Source: an uncultured Haemophilus sp.
GTDB taxonomy: Bacteria; Pseudomonadota; Gammaproteobacteria; Enterobacterales; Pasteurellaceae
Direction of reading: 5' to 3'
Assembly (NCBI RefSeq): GCF_937976265.1
Contig: NZ_CALJRX010000062.1
Location: forward strand, 1-16,073
DNA: 16,073 nt
Part shown: in pieces, positions 15,981 through 16,073 of the stretch
How positions within the stretch are numbered: position 1 is the stretch's first letter
Layout: each line of letters opens with the position of its first letter
The notes under the pieces: model-generated
The model's input: only the letters and a program-made list of their open reading frames with translations
Databases searched by the model: none
Told to the model about the DNA's origin: nothing
Position numbers and translations under genes: made by a program

Positions 15981-16073
15981 TTAATCTACATTACTAAACA
16001 ATATTTGTTTATAATCTTCATAAGTCATAGGGAGTATGTCTGACCGCCAATGCGAAACCGTCTGTGAATAATC
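15981..16073 (-). pseudogene. fragment of a probable Gfo/Idh/MocA-family dehydrogenase, running off the right edge
   Basis: Thirty codons are open from the right edge to a TAA at 15981-15983, 15 nt ahead of the truncated binding-protein ORF. The translation ends MTYEDYKQILFSNVD. The block YEDYKQIL is identical to residues 54-61 of IolG in this window, and the following NVD fits the DPEIDAV position of that family's Rossmann domain. In a complete dehydrogenase this is only about residue 70 of 330-340, so the stop implies loss of the C-terminal four fifths. The short overlap makes this tentative; it could be the true C-terminus of an unrelated protein. Confidence 0.4.

Noticed and set aside
15966..16073. 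Missing N-terminal part of the truncated binding protein present in another frame (frameshift)
   Set aside because: No frame of the upstream bases resembles the corresponding part of the intact paralog; the minus-strand frame reading through the edge looks like a dehydrogenase instead.
1..16073. CRISPR array, tRNA or rRNA genes, insertion sequence
   Set aside because: No regularly spaced repeats, no tRNA-like cloverleaf or rRNA sequence, and no transposase or terminal inverted repeats were seen.

Overview
The window looks like a chromosomal segment of a Pasteurellaceae bacterium (Haemophilus, Aggregatibacter or Pasteurella group). The base composition is AT-rich. The 9-bp Hin-type DNA uptake signal AAGTGCGGT occurs nine times on either strand. 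The first 4.4 kb follow the epmA / frdABCD arrangement known from Haemophilus, and the Frd protein sequences are Haemophilus-like. The species cannot be settled from the window alone.

Layout. Bases 1-730 (minus) hold the 5' three quarters of epmA, the EF-P lysine ligase. It diverges from the fumarate reductase operon frdABCD (1009-4348, plus), which ends at a terminator built from two inverted uptake signals. The gap between epmA and frdA carries an FNR/CRP-like site and, unexpectedly, a terminator-like hairpin just ahead of the frdA ribosome binding site. Next come an RpiR-family regulator (4465-5304, plus) and, convergent with it across a shared terminator, a fused iolC kinase/DUF2090 aldolase gene (5342-7252, minus). 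The 308-bp divergent gap upstream of iolC leads into iolD-iolE-iolG (7561-11469, plus), which ends at a strong terminator. From 11762 to the right edge everything is on the minus strand: a sugar ABC transporter operon read as truncated binding-protein paralog, intact binding protein, two-domain ATPase, permease, terminator. A scrap of what looks like a Gfo/Idh/MocA dehydrogenase lies at the very edge.

How it works together. The transporter probably imports myo-inositol. IolG oxidises it to 2-keto-myo-inositol, IolE dehydrates that, IolD opens the ring, and the IolC fusion phosphorylates the later intermediate 2-deoxy-5-keto-gluconate; its C-terminal domain probably cleaves the phosphate to DHAP and malonate semialdehyde. 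The isomerase IolB and the semialdehyde dehydrogenase IolA are not in the window. The RpiR protein is the likely pathway regulator. Two perfect TGAAA-N6-TTTCA palindromes in the iolC/iolD gap are its best candidate operators, and one overlaps the -35 box of the predicted iolC promoter. Fumarate reductase is a separate anaerobic respiration module that happens to be adjacent.

The points most worth a second look are the double gene wreck at the right edge (a 5'-truncated binding-protein gene that still has a good ribosome binding site, directly after a 3'-truncated dehydrogenase-like ORF), the paired iol operators, and the possible leader RNA or attenuator upstream of frdA.
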